64,000 bases of DNA from Scatosoma sp002474405 (GTDB taxonomy: Bacteria > Bacillota > Clostridia > Christensenellales > Borkfalkiaceae), in the NCBI GenBank assembly GCA_937892545.1, contig CALAFO010000054.1, positions 55,150-119,149 of the forward strand, written 5' to 3'. Every line of letters starts with the position of its first letter. The stretch's first letter is position 1. Of this stretch, positions 1 through 9,143 are shown in pieces. The notes under the pieces were generated by a model that ran no database searches, was not told where the DNA came from, and saw nothing but the letters and a program-made list of their open reading frames with translations. A program made the translations under genes and the position numbers.

Positions 1-732
1 TATTTTACCTGGGAAGCCGTTTATAACCCGATTTTCGAATCGGAAGGCGTGCAGTATTTCGACGAGGACGGCAAAGTTACCCTCAACGAAGGCAACGCCA
101 CTGAAAACGCGCTGGCATTCATCAAATCGATGATCGACAAGCGTTATGCGGCGCCTATTTCCGTTGAACAGGCGGGCATGGAAGCCAACAAGGGCTGCAT
201 TCTGTTCCATTCGCAGGCCTCTTCCAACATCGCGACGAAACTGCAGCTTTATTACCGCGATCAGCCGGTTGAAGAATTCTACGACGTGGTTACCATGCCC
301 GTATTCGAAGGCAACGAAAAAATCGGCTGCGGCGCGGCGGGATATTCCGTTTACAGCGGCAGCGAGAATAAAGACATTGCCTGGCAGTTTTTAAAAATTC
401 TGCTTTCCAAAGACGGACAGAACGTAATGGCGGACAGCGGTTCGAACTACGTTCCCGTGAGAAAGGATATGGCGGACTACACCGACCCGACCAACCACTG
501 GGGCAAAGGATTCGAAAATTGCAATATGTCCGCATTCACCTATAACTGCGGCGCAAACGGACAGCCCGACTGGAACTGCTACACCACGTTCATCGCGCAG
601 CAGAAACCCAAGCAGGCAACGAATATCAGCAACGCGATCTCTTCGCTGATTTCCACCTACTGCAACGGAACCAGCTATCAGGACGCCATCAGAAGTTGCG
701 TAAACGCCATTGAACGCTATATCAAGATGTAA
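1..732 (+). CDS. ABC sugar transporter substrate-binding protein (5' truncated)
   Basis: The reading frame is open from base 1, so the N-terminus and signal peptide lie outside the window. About 243 residues of the C-terminal part are visible. They have the usual shape of a family 1 extracellular solute-binding protein: a central lobe followed by a conserved stretch around residues 110-130 (GCGAAGYSVYSG, then AWQFLKILLS) and a helical C-terminus. It would catch an oligosaccharide outside the cell and hand it to the permeases encoded next. The stop is followed after 9 bp by a permease gene with its own TAAGGAG site, so it is the binding component of this importer. No ATPase gene is present; Clostridia often share one MsmX-like ATPase among several sugar importers, and that is assumed here. 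Substrate cannot be read from sequence. Confidence 0.9.
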   Translation, partial: YFTWEAVYNPIFESEGVQYFDEDGKVTLNEGNATENALAFIKSMIDKRYAAPISVEQAGMEANKGCILFHSQASSNIATKLQLYYRDQPVEEFYDVVTMPVFEGNEKIGCGAAGYSVYSGSENKDIAWQFLKILLSKDGQNVMADSGSNYVPVRKDMADYTDPTNHWGKGFENCNMSAFTYNCGANGQPDWNCYTTFIAQQKPKQATNISNAISSLISTYCNGTSYQDAIRSCVNAIERYIKM

Positions 733-741
733 GGAGCCGAA

Positions 742-1692
742 ATGGAAAAAGCAATTACCGCAAAAGAGGCGGCGCCGAAAGACCCGAACCTCAGAATAAG
801 ACGGAAACGGGAATGGAAAAAGTTCCTTACGGGCGTGCTGTTTGCTTCGCCCGTAATCGTGGGCATTATTCTGTTCACGTTTTATCCGGCGATACAATCT
901 CTCTATTACAGCTTTACCGACTACGATATGTTCAATATCGAACAGTGGGTGGGCTTTCAGAACTACGAGATGATTTTTACGCTTGACCCCGATACGAAGC
1001 AGGTGATTACCAACACGCTGGTTTATGCGGCGGTATCCATTCCGCTCAACCTGCTGCTGGGCTTCTTTCTGGCGCAGGCGGCGAACTTCAAAGTACGGGG
1101 AATCACCGTTTACAGAACGCTGTTCTATCTGCCCGTGATTATCCCCGCGGTGGCAAGCGGCTTGCTGTTTGTGGATATGTTTCAGGTAGGTCCTTCGGGC
1201 ATTCTGAACAATATGCTGAAAAAGATAGGCTTGCCCGCCCTCACCTGGTTCAGCAGCAAAAAAACCGCGCTCCCCTCGTTTATTTTCATGAACGCGTGGA
1301 ACGTGGGCGGCGGCATGATTATCTGGCTTTCGTGCTTCAAGCAGATTCCCGTTTCGCTGTACGAAGCGGCTTCGCTGGACGGCGCGAACGCCTGGCACAA
1401 GCTTGTAAACGTTACGATCCCCATGTCTACCCCGATTATTTTCTATAATCTGATTACGGGCATCATCGGATCGTTACAGGTCAGCTCGTCGCTGATCGTA
1501 GGCGGCAACAGCGGCAGAGGGCAGGACAACGCCCTGTACTTCATCGCCGTAAAAATATACAACGAAGCGTTCAAATCGATGAATATGGGCTATGCGAGCG
1601 CTTTCGCCTGGATATTGTTTGCGTTCATCGCGCTGCTTACGGTGCTGATTTTCAAAAAATCGAAATGGGTATTTTACGGAGGTGAAGAATGA
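742..1692 (+). CDS. ABC sugar transporter permease, MalF/UgpA type
   Basis: This is an inner-membrane permease of 316 residues with about six hydrophobic segments, the first at residues 28-50. The EAA loop, which docks the ATPase, reads YEAASLDGANAWHKL near residues 211-225, as expected for MalF-type subunits. A TAAGGAG ribosome site sits just before the ATG and fixes the start. The gene overlaps the next permease by 4 bp (ATGA), so the two subunits are translationally coupled. Together they form the channel for the binding protein encoded upstream. Length and layout are normal for the family. The transported sugar is unknown, but downstream enzymes suggest an oligosaccharide released from a complex glycan. 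Confidence 0.92.
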   Translation: MEKAITAKEAAPKDPNLRIRRKREWKKFLTGVLFASPVIVGIILFTFYPAIQSLYYSFTDYDMFNIEQWVGFQNYEMIFTLDPDTKQVITNTLVYAAVSIPLNLLLGFFLAQAANFKVRGITVYRTLFYLPVIIPAVASGLLFVDMFQVGPSGILNNMLKKIGLPALTWFSSKKTALPSFIFMNAWNVGGGMIIWLSCFKQIPVSLYEAASLDGANAWHKLVNVTIPMSTPIIFYNLITGIIGSLQVSSSLIVGGNSGRGQDNALYFIAVKIYNEAFKSMNMGYASAFAWILFAFIALLTVLIFKKSKWVFYGGEE

Positions 1693-2564
1693 CGACGACA
1701 CAGACTCTGCAAGACCCGGCGAAAAATTCGAAGAGCGCAAAGGCGTACAAGACCTTTATCAAAGTGCTTGAATACCTGCTGCTTACAATCATCGCGATTG
1801 TGCTTGCGTTCCCCTTCTTTCTGCTGATTTCGCGTTCGTTTATGACGGAGACGGACATCAACGCCGCGCGGATTTTTCCCTCGCATTTCACGTTTGACAA
1901 TTACAGAACGATTTTCAGCCATAATAATTACATGCTGTACACCTGGAACACGATGAAAGTGGTAGGCTGCAACATGATTCTCGTTCCCTTTTCCGCGTCG
2001 CTTTGCGCGTATGCCTTTTCCCGTCTGCAATGGAAAGGCAGAGAATTCGTATTCTCGTGCGTGCTTGCCACGATTATGATTCCGGGAACGGTGCTGCAGA
2101 TTCCGCTGTACGTTATGTTCTACGACTTCGGCTGGCTGGGCACGCTGAAACCGCTGATTATTCCCGCGGCGTTCGGCGGCGGCGCCATCAATATCTTCCT
2201 GCTTCGTCAGTTTATGAAGAGTATTCCCAAAGAAATGGATGAAGCGGCGATTATCGACGGCGCAAACGCTTTCCGTCGGTATCTGTTGTTGCTGCCCCTT
2301 TGCTCGCCCATCCTTATCTATGTGGTGGTAGGCACGTTCGCGAGCGGCTGGAGCGACTTCTTCGGACCTTTGGTGTATCTGACGAAGCGCGAAACGTATA
2401 CGCTTGCCGTAATTATTTATCAGGATTCGCTGGCAAGCGACCTTTCGGGCGCGAATCTTAAAATGGCGGCGGGCGCGTTTATGTCGCTCTTCCCCGCAAT
2501 CCTTTTCGTCCTTTATCAGCGCAAGCTCATCGACGGCATCATGGTGGGCGCGGTGAAAGGATAA
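1689..2564 (+). CDS. ABC sugar transporter permease, MalG/UgpE type
   Basis: This second permease has 291 residues and about six membrane segments, starting with one at residues 28-48. The EAA motif reads MDEAAIIDGANAFRRY near residues 182-197. The C-terminus DGIMVGAVKG is the typical ending of MalG-like subunits. A GGAGGTG site lies just upstream, inside the end of the previous gene, and the start codon overlaps that gene's stop. It pairs with the MalF-like subunit to form the translocation pore. A 63-bp gap with a small inverted repeat separates it from the large surface-protein gene that follows on the same strand. Confidence 0.92.
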   Translation: MTTTQTLQDPAKNSKSAKAYKTFIKVLEYLLLTIIAIVLAFPFFLLISRSFMTETDINAARIFPSHFTFDNYRTIFSHNNYMLYTWNTMKVVGCNMILVPFSASLCAYAFSRLQWKGREFVFSCVLATIMIPGTVLQIPLYVMFYDFGWLGTLKPLIIPAAFGGGAINIFLLRQFMKSIPKEMDEAAIIDGANAFRRYLLLLPLCSPILIYVVVGTFASGWSDFFGPLVYLTKRETYTLAVIIYQDSLASDLSGANLKMAAGAFMSLFPAILFVLYQRKLIDGIMVGAVKG

Positions 2565-2577
2565 AACTTCGGCTTAC

Positions 2578-2600
2578 TCTGCAAAATATTGAATTGCAGA
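2578..2600 (+). other. Small intercistronic inverted repeat
   Basis: A 6-bp perfect stem (TCTGCA/TGCAGA) closes an 11-nt AT-rich loop between the permease and the large surface-protein gene. There is no T-run after it, so it is unlikely to stop transcription. It could be an mRNA processing or stability site, but it may also be chance. Confidence 0.3.
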
Positions 2601-2627
2601 TTAGACAATAAATTTCAGGAGGAAATT

Positions 2628-5600
2628 ATGATTAAAACAGCAGGCAAAAAATGGCTCGTTGCAACGCTGGGCATGTGCTCGGCGCTTACGGTGAGTTTCG
2701 CCGTGGCGACGTACGACAGCCACTACGAAATTTCGGCGGAAACAGCCAAGACGGCGGAAGACATTATCGATCTTTCCAAAGGAATCAAGGAAAGTATCGG
2801 TCAGCCCAGCGGCGACGCAGCCGGCAACGCGCTGAACTTCCACTTCAAAAACGTGAACATGAAAGACGGCAGCTGGCTGGAAAACCTTATGGGCGACTAT
2901 GTGGAGATTGCCACCGCCACGGAGAGCAAAACCGTAACGGAATGGTCGAGCAATACGCGGGCGTTCAGAATGGCTGTGTACGGCGGCGGTATGTACCTGA
3001 TGTGCGAAAACAACGTTCTCTCGGTGGACGCCATTCAGTACGTTACGTTCAAACAAGGATTCACCCTTTACGAAGGAACGGACGGCACGGACGGCGACTG
3101 GGTGTTCACGAAGACGGCAAGCACGAAGGTGGAAGGAACGGAATTCCCCACCGATCTGAAACTGTACGTAAACCGCACCACAAGCACCTATCAGTATGCC
3201 GCCACGGCGATTTCGGTGGCGAGCAACCCCGATAAAACCGTTTACACCACGGGCGACACGTTTAACCCCGCGGGTATGACGCTTACGGTGGAAACCGAAA
3301 CGAGCGGCACGAAAACGATTGCCGTTACTTCGGCGATGTGCACTGCAGACCTTTCTTCTGCGGGCGAAAAAACGGTAACCGTGAATTACGGCGGCAAGAG
3401 CACAACGTTCACCGTAACCGTAAACGACCCCGCCAAAACGCTGACGGGCATCGCGTACAAGAGCGGCTCCGTTTCGATTGAACTGAACGGCACGTTCAAA
3501 CAGATGACGCTGAACGACCTTAAAATCACCGCCACTTACGCGGACGGAGACCCCGCAGAAATCGACGTAACCTCCGATATGATTTCGGTAGACCCTTCGG
3601 AACTCGGCGTACGGAAAGGAAAAATTATTTACACCGAAGGCAACACCACGGAAGAATGCGAAGTAAACGTTACGGTAATCGAAAGAACTTCGGATTACTC
3701 GGCGGGTAAAATGTACGTCATTCCGCAGGACGGCTATTATGAGGGTGAGGACGGCGGCGACCGCAAGCTGAACGACGGCGGCATCAGCATCTGGTTCACC
3801 ACGAATGCCGGCTACGGACAAGAAGGCAAGTTCAAAGGACTTGCCGAAATCCGCTATGACAGCGACGCTTACGCGGGCATCTACGACGATTTGAAAGCGC
3901 ACGTACTGTTAAACGGCAAGACGTTCGACCAGCTCAATGAAACGGGCGCGGGACTTACGCGTATGCTGATGGGCTGGTACGGCACCGGACTGTACTGCCT
4001 GCGTATTCATACGGACGGCACGTTCAAATACACCGATCTTCAGACGGTAACCATCCTCAGAGGATTCCAGATGTATGCCACCGTGGATAACAACGTAAAG
4101 GCGATCGGTGCGAAAACGCCCTGCGATTACACCTTCGAAGTGGCGGATAAACCGGGAACGACGGATAAGATGCTGGTGAGAAAGACGGAAAGCCTTACGA
4201 TTGTTTCCGCTCCCGAAAACACCGTATACACGAAAGGCGACGACTTCAACGTAAAAGGCATGACCGTCAAAGCCGTGTATTCCGACGGCGGCGAAAAGAC
4301 GTTTGCGGTGAAAGACAGAATGGTTTCTTACGACTTCTCCACCGCCGGCACGAAAGACGTAACCGTTACGTACAACGGAGCGACCGCCGTGCAGAGCGTT
4401 ACCGTAAACGAGCCCGTGGCGACGATTACGGGAATCGCCGTGAAAGACAACGCGAAACTTTTCCTCAAGCAGTATTCGCTGAACAAGGAACTTACGCCCG
4501 GTGCGAAACTCATCGTTTCCTATTCGGATGAAAGCACGCAGGGAATCGACCTTACCGCCGATATGATCAGCGGCTACACGAACGAAACGAAAGGCGATTT
4601 CAAAGCGACGGTAACCTACAAAGGCAACACCTGCGAAATCGATTACAACGTGGCGGCTTACAGCGGCAAGTCTTATTTCAAAGGCGTGAATTACGAAGAA
4701 ATTTACGGCACAGAAGGCACCGGCTACGCTACGCTGAACGGCATCGACGACGTGCCCGGCGACCTGAAAGCGCTGTGGGACGTAGATAAGGCGCAATCGC
4801 TGATTATCGGCAAAACCAACGGCGATTTGATTACCATCAACGGCGTAACGCTCACGCAGCTGGTAAGCGAGAAGAAAGTAACCCGTATGATTATGAACGG
4901 CAGAAACTTCGGGTTCCACATCGATGACGCGGAGTTTATGCAAACCGTTCTGAACGGTGCGGAAATCTGCTTCCTGCCCGGCTTTGCCTGGGTTTCCAAC
5001 ACTTCCGACGCCTGGGGAACCGCTACGCCCGAAACCTATGTGCCCATCGAAAACGCCGTGATTACGGAACCCACCTATTTCTGCTTTAAAGACGGCTACG
5101 TTTCGAAAATTATCGAAAGCGTGAAACTTGTGGGAACGCCCAAGACGGAATACCGCAAGGGCGACGTGATTAACGTGAGCGGACTTACCCTTTCCGTAAA
5201 ATACAAGGGCTTCAACGCCGAGTCCGTACCCCTTACCGCAAGCATGTGCGAATACAATTTCAACGAAGCGGGCGAACAGACGGTGAGCATCTCCTACGAA
5301 GGCAAAACCGTTACCTTCACCGTGAACGTTGCGGACGTATATCTTACGGGAATTAAGATTGTTTCCGAACCCGGAAAGAACTCGTACGACTTCGGTATCG
5401 AAAACGAGCTGGATCTGACGGGACTTGCCGTAAAAGCGGTTTACAACAACGGCACGGAACAGGACATCGACCTGAACGACCTGACGATTACGGGATTCGA
5501 TTCCCGCACGTTCGGCGAACAGACCATCACCGCCGCATACGGCGAATTTCAAGTAACCTTCAAAGTGGAAGTGAAAAACGTCAGCAGCCGTAAATACCTC

Positions 5601-6476
5601 GGCATCGATTACGCTTCCGCCGCTACCTCTTTCGAAAGCACGCAGCACAACTCGCTGGTTATCAGCTTTACCCTGAACGGTCTGCACGAAGATCTGAACT
5701 GCTTCTGGGGCGCGGATAAGCTGGACTACGTTGCGGACTATATGCTGATCAACGGCAAGAAAGTTACCGACCTGATTGCCGAAGGAAAAGTTACCCGCCT
5801 TGCGGTGTGGACTTCGCAGCTGGTAATTCACATGGATACGAATTATCTCGTACCCGCCACGTGGGTGGATAAGCGCACCGACGATAACCCGAATCTCCCC
5901 CACTACGTGGAAGGCGTTTCCGAAGTGGTGGAAACGGTAACGTTTTTGCCCGGCTTCCAGTGGTACACCGTGAAAGGCATTCTTTCGGGCGAACTTTGGG
6001 GTAACGACAGAGCGTATCAGAACGCCACGGCGATTCCCGGAGCGGTTCTGAAAGAAACCATCACCTTGAGAAACGAGGACGGCTACGGCTGGACGAGGCC
6101 TCTGAAAGCGGACGGAGACGGCATTGCTTCCGACGCGCTGACGATTAAGTCTCTGCCCGAAAAAACCACCTATGCGCCCGGCGAAAAGCTGGAGTTGAAG
6201 GGCTTGCAGATTCTTGCGAAATACGAGGACGGCGGCGAAGAAATCATCGTTCCCGGCGCAAGCGAAATCGACGGGTTCAAAAAAGACGTAACCGGAAAGC
6301 AGACGCTTTCCTACACCTACAACGGGCAGACGGTATCTTTCGAAATCACCGTGGAAGAACCGCAGCCCGAAAAGAAGAAGGGTTGCCGCAGTTCGGTAGC
6401 CGCGACGGCGGGCGTATTCACCCTCGGCGCAGCCGCCCTTGCTATGGCATTCGGTAAAAAGCATCATGAAGAATAA
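2628..6476 (+). CDS. Large surface protein with seven bacterial Ig-like domains, four repeats of an unknown module and a Cys-containing C-terminal anchor
   Basis: The protein has 1282 residues. An AGGAGG site at 2617-2622 fixes the ATG at 2628 rather than an earlier TTG. A signal peptide spans about residues 1-35. Seven Ig-like (Big_3/Big_4 style) domains, each with the pattern YxxGDxhxxxGhTLxVxYxxG, lie near 193-266, 270-350, 521-595, 598-680, 826-902, 905-985 and 1167-1245. Between them are four copies of a roughly 150-residue module (about 38-190, 355-510, 685-820 and 985-1165). Each has a GKxxTRhhh strand pair and a later LPGFxW or LRGFQM segment. I do not recognise this module. The tail has KKGCRSS, a hydrophobic stretch and basic residues, so the protein is probably displayed on the cell surface. 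Its place right after the permeases suggests it captures polysaccharide for the importer. No catalytic motif is visible. Confidence 0.85.
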   Translation: MIKTAGKKWLVATLGMCSALTVSFAVATYDSHYEISAETAKTAEDIIDLSKGIKESIGQPSGDAAGNALNFHFKNVNMKDGSWLENLMGDYVEIATATESKTVTEWSSNTRAFRMAVYGGGMYLMCENNVLSVDAIQYVTFKQGFTLYEGTDGTDGDWVFTKTASTKVEGTEFPTDLKLYVNRTTSTYQYAATAISVASNPDKTVYTTGDTFNPAGMTLTVETETSGTKTIAVTSAMCTADLSSAGEKTVTVNYGGKSTTFTVTVNDPAKTLTGIAYKSGSVSIELNGTFKQMTLNDLKITATYADGDPAEIDVTSDMISVDPSELGVRKGKIIYTEGNTTEECEVNVTVIERTSDYSAGKMYVIPQDGYYEGEDGGDRKLNDGGISIWFTTNAGYGQEGKFKGLAEIRYDSDAYAGIYDDLKAHVLLNGKTFDQLNETGAGLTRMLMGWYGTGLYCLRIHTDGTFKYTDLQTVTILRGFQMYATVDNNVKAIGAKTPCDYTFEVADKPGTTDKMLVRKTESLTIVSAPENTVYTKGDDFNVKGMTVKAVYSDGGEKTFAVKDRMVSYDFSTAGTKDVTVTYNGATAVQSVTVNEPVATITGIAVKDNAKLFLKQYSLNKELTPGAKLIVSYSDESTQGIDLTADMISGYTNETKGDFKATVTYKGNTCEIDYNVAAYSGKSYFKGVNYEEIYGTEGTGYATLNGIDDVPGDLKALWDVDKAQSLIIGKTNGDLITINGVTLTQLVSEKKVTRMIMNGRNFGFHIDDAEFMQTVLNGAEICFLPGFAWVSNTSDAWGTATPETYVPIENAVITEPTYFCFKDGYVSKIIESVKLVGTPKTEYRKGDVINVSGLTLSVKYKGFNAESVPLTASMCEYNFNEAGEQTVSISYEGKTVTFTVNVADVYLTGIKIVSEPGKNSYDFGIENELDLTGLAVKAVYNNGTEQDIDLNDLTITGFDSRTFGEQTITAAYGEFQVTFKVEVKNVSSRKYLGIDYASAATSFESTQHNSLVISFTLNGLHEDLNCFWGADKLDYVADYMLINGKKVTDLIAEGKVTRLAVWTSQLVIHMDTNYLVPATWVDKRTDDNPNLPHYVEGVSEVVETVTFLPGFQWYTVKGILSGELWGNDRAYQNATAIPGAVLKETITLRNEDGYGWTRPLKADGDGIASDALTIKSLPEKTTYAPGEKLELKGLQILAKYEDGGEEIIVPGASEIDGFKKDVTGKQTLSYTYNGQTVSFEITVEEPQPEKKKGCRSSVAATAGVFTLGAAALAMAFGKKHHEE

Positions 6477-8304
6477 AATGAAAATCGTGAGCGGCATGCT
6501 CGCATGCGCCGTCGTTCTTTCCGCCTGTGGCGGGAAGAACGACTCCGACCCGGACATTCCGGGCTATGACGAATCGCTGCGCGTGGAGGACACGCGCAGC
6601 CTCACCGACCAGGAGTACACCGTACTGAACATTGCGGGAACGGACGATTACGGCAGAAGCATTGTTACCGTAGACGGTAAAACGGATTCGGAAGCGTACG
6701 TGGGTATGTTCTTCTTCCTCTCGCTCGGTCAGCATCAGAATCACAGAGGCATTTACGATATCAGCAAGATTACGCAGGACGGACTGGACCTCGACGCGTT
6801 TCAGGGCAACACGCGCTCTTCCCCCGTGGGAGCGGCGCATTTCTGGGGCGAGCCGGTATTCGGGTATTACAATTCCGCCGACGAATGGGTTATCCGCAAA
6901 CAAATCGAAATGCTTACGCTTGCCGGCGTGGATTTCATCGTTCTCGATACTTCCAACGCGGTAACGTATCAGGCGGTTACGGACGTGCTCTTCCCTATCA
7001 TGCTGGAATATTACAACAAGGGCTGGAACGTGCCCAAGGTGATGTACTACATCGCCAACAACGACGGCAAGAACGAGACGTATCCGCGGACTTTGCGCGA
7101 AGTATACAACTACTTCTATGCAAACGACACGTACAAGAATTTGTGGTTCTGCCCGAACGGGAAACCGATGATTACCCGGCACGAACTGGCGACGGACGAA
7201 TTTTTATCTACCTACGACGACGGAATTTATCTGAATTTCTTCGATTTCCGTACCCGTCAGTGGCCGATTTCGGATTATGAAAAGCCGGACGGCGCGGCAT
7301 GGATGGAATTCGAATATCCGCAGCCGCTGCACACCGACTGGCTGAGCATTTCCGTGGCGCAGCATTACAGCGTGCGCTTCAGCGATACGGTGGGCACGCA
7401 CGGCAGAGGCTGGGACGAATCCACCGGAAAGAACGACCACGAAAATTACGGCAAAGGACTCAACTACCAGACGCAGTGGAACACCGCCTTTAACTATCAG
7501 AGTATGGGCGAAAAGGTGAAATACGCCTTTATCACGGGCTGGAACGAATGGGTTGCGGAAAAAATGTACGATTCCAAGAACAACACCTACTTCACCGTAG
7601 ATACGTTCAACGAAGAGTTTTCGCGGGATATCGAACCCAGCGTAAACAGCACGGTGGCGGATAACTTCTATCTGCAGACCCTCCGGAACATCCGCACGTT
7701 CAATTACGGCGAAGCGAAGCACTATATCTATCAGAAACTGACGATAGATACCGCCAAAGACGATTCGCAGTGGGATTCGGTACGCGCTTACGTGGATTTT
7801 ACGGGCGATTGCAAAGACAGAAACTCGAAAGGCATGGTGGGCAGCGTAACGTACACCGATACTTCGGGCAGAAACGATATAGAAACCGTGAAAGTGGCGC
7901 GCGACGACGAATATATCTACTTCCGCGTAACCGCGGCGGACAATATCACCGCGTATCAGAGCGGCGACGAATCGTGGATGAACATTCTCATCAAAACCGA
8001 CAACGCGAGAAACCAATGGAACGGCTACAATTACGTGCTGAACCGTTCGGTGGACGGCAATAAAACGGCGGTGATGAAAGCCGACGGCAACGGAAATCTT
8101 ACGAAAAAAGCCGACGGCGAAGTGTATGTTTACGGCAAAACGATGATTGTGAAAGTGAAACTTTCCGATCTGGGATTATCTTCTACGAATTATCATATAG
8201 AATTTAAAGTAACCGACAACGTTGCGGGGTACGACCACGTGGAACTTTACCGTTCCGGCGACGCCGCACCGATCGGTCGGCTGAACTATTCTTACGGCTA
8301 TTAA
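6466..8304 (+). CDS. Lipoprotein glycoside hydrolase, GH99/WbsX-like barrel with C-terminal CBM9-like domain
   Basis: The protein has 612 residues with a lipoprotein signal (lipobox LSAC about 20 residues in), so it should be tethered outside the membrane. The middle is a TIM-barrel-like region with VDFIVLDTSNA, MYYIANNDG and FITGWNEW. The GWNEW motif is typical of GH99-like and WbsX-like enzymes. The last 190 or so residues look like a CBM9/DOMON-like sandwich (DDEYIYFRVTAADN, LIKTDN, VKLSDLGL). The start at 6466 overlaps the preceding stop by 11 bp; a second ATG at 6478 is equally possible because neither has a strong ribosome site. It probably cleaves a glycan at the cell surface. GH71-like or another unnamed barrel family is an alternative, and the substrate is unknown. 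Confidence 0.65.
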   Translation: MKNKMKIVSGMLACAVVLSACGGKNDSDPDIPGYDESLRVEDTRSLTDQEYTVLNIAGTDDYGRSIVTVDGKTDSEAYVGMFFFLSLGQHQNHRGIYDISKITQDGLDLDAFQGNTRSSPVGAAHFWGEPVFGYYNSADEWVIRKQIEMLTLAGVDFIVLDTSNAVTYQAVTDVLFPIMLEYYNKGWNVPKVMYYIANNDGKNETYPRTLREVYNYFYANDTYKNLWFCPNGKPMITRHELATDEFLSTYDDGIYLNFFDFRTRQWPISDYEKPDGAAWMEFEYPQPLHTDWLSISVAQHYSVRFSDTVGTHGRGWDESTGKNDHENYGKGLNYQTQWNTAFNYQSMGEKVKYAFITGWNEWVAEKMYDSKNNTYFTVDTFNEEFSRDIEPSVNSTVADNFYLQTLRNIRTFNYGEAKHYIYQKLTIDTAKDDSQWDSVRAYVDFTGDCKDRNSKGMVGSVTYTDTSGRNDIETVKVARDDEYIYFRVTAADNITAYQSGDESWMNILIKTDNARNQWNGYNYVLNRSVDGNKTAVMKADGNGNLTKKADGEVYVYGKTMIVKVKLSDLGLSSTNYHIEFKVTDNVAGYDHVELYRSGDAAPIGRLNYSYGY

Positions 8305-8309
8305 CAAAA

Positions 8310-8362
8310 CAACGGGTTCGCTGCGGTAACACGCAGCGGACTCTGCCTATGAACCCTTGTTG
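8310..8362 (+). other. Strong nested intercistronic hairpin
   Basis: Two nested inverted repeats fill the gap between the GH99-like and SGNH genes. An outer stem (CAACGGGTTC at 8310-8319 with GAACCCTTGTTG at 8351-8362) surrounds a perfect inner 7-bp stem (CGCTGCG/CGCAGCG at 8319-8325 and 8332-8338). There is no T-run. The next ATG is 5 bp beyond the stem and has no recognisable ribosome site, so the structure may affect mRNA stability or translation of the SGNH gene. Confidence 0.5.
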
Positions 8363-8367
8363 CAATT

Positions 8368-9132
8368 ATGAAAAAATTACATTTTATTACGGCGGCGCTG
8401 CTGATCGGCGCCTGCTTTTCGGGTTGCGCCACCACTCCGGAAGAACCGAAAGAAGAACCGCAGAAACAACCCGCGGGAAGTTACAAAGCGGCGTTTCTGG
8501 GCGACAGCCTTACGGATAAAGGCGTGTATTCCGAAATTGTTACCACGCACTATACCGATTATCTGTACGACAACTGTTCGTTTATTTCTTCCATACAGAA
8601 TGTGGGATATGCGGGTTCCTGCATCGCGGGGCTTCCGAACAAACCGGACGTATCCCCCTCTTTCGTGCAGAGATATAAGAAAATCGCAAGCAACGCGAAT
8701 CTGATTATCGTTCTGGGCGGAACGAACGATTTCGGCTACGGCTCGACGGCGCTGCCGAATCCGCTCGGCGAATACGGCGACGCCACGCAGGAAACTTTTT
8801 ACGGCGGGCTGAAAGTGCTCATCGACGGACTGGAAACCGATTACCCCGAAGCGAAGGTGGTTTTCGTTACGCCGCTGTACAGAAAGGAACAGGAATCCAA
8901 CGGGATTCCGAACAAGAACAAATACGGCTTTACCCTTGCCGATTACGTCTCCGCGATTAAAACCACCTGCGAAGAAAGGAGCATTACCTGCTTCGACGCA
9001 TTCAACGAAATCACGGAAATCGACGCGTTCACTTATACGGAATACGAAGTAGACGGGTTGCATCTGAACAACGAAGGCAACATTCTGCTGGGAAAATATC
9101 TTGCGGGAAAACTTACCGCAACGCTTGACTGA
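8368..9132 (+). CDS. SGNH/GDSL-family esterase lipoprotein
   Basis: This 254-residue protein has a lipoprotein signal with lipobox FSGC near residue 19, followed by a Pro/Glu-rich linker. The SGNH blocks are in order: FLGDSLTD (catalytic Ser) near residue 48, a Gly block around VGYAGSC, LGGTNDF (oxyanion Asn) near residue 117, and DGLHLN (catalytic Asp and His) near residue 232. It is probably a surface carbohydrate esterase, such as an acetyl-esterase clearing side groups so the neighbouring glycosidases can act. The ATG is the only sensible start, yet it has no clear ribosome site and follows a strong hairpin. The gene lies inside the sugar operon, 12 bp before the phosphorylase gene. Confidence 0.85.
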   Translation: MKKLHFITAALLIGACFSGCATTPEEPKEEPQKQPAGSYKAAFLGDSLTDKGVYSEIVTTHYTDYLYDNCSFISSIQNVGYAGSCIAGLPNKPDVSPSFVQRYKKIASNANLIIVLGGTNDFGYGSTALPNPLGEYGDATQETFYGGLKVLIDGLETDYPEAKVVFVTPLYRKEQESNGIPNKNKYGFTLADYVSAIKTTCEERSITCFDAFNEITEIDAFTYTEYEVDGLHLNNEGNILLGKYLAGKLTATLD

Positions 9133-9143
9133 GAGGACCAAAC

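Noticed and set aside
391..1398. Long open frame on the - strand over the first permease
   Set aside because: Antisense to two clear transporter genes and without recognisable content.
2628..6476. Internal protein repeats as a possible DNA satellite or CRISPR
   Set aside because: The repeats are diverged protein domains (Ig-like and unknown module), not short identical DNA repeats; no CRISPR-like array is seen anywhere in the window.
3909..6557. An 882-codon open frame on the - strand
   Set aside because: It lies wholly over the surface protein at 2628-6476, has low-complexity Arg/Val/Phe-rich translation, no ribosome site and no motif; it is a mirror of the coding strand's codon use.
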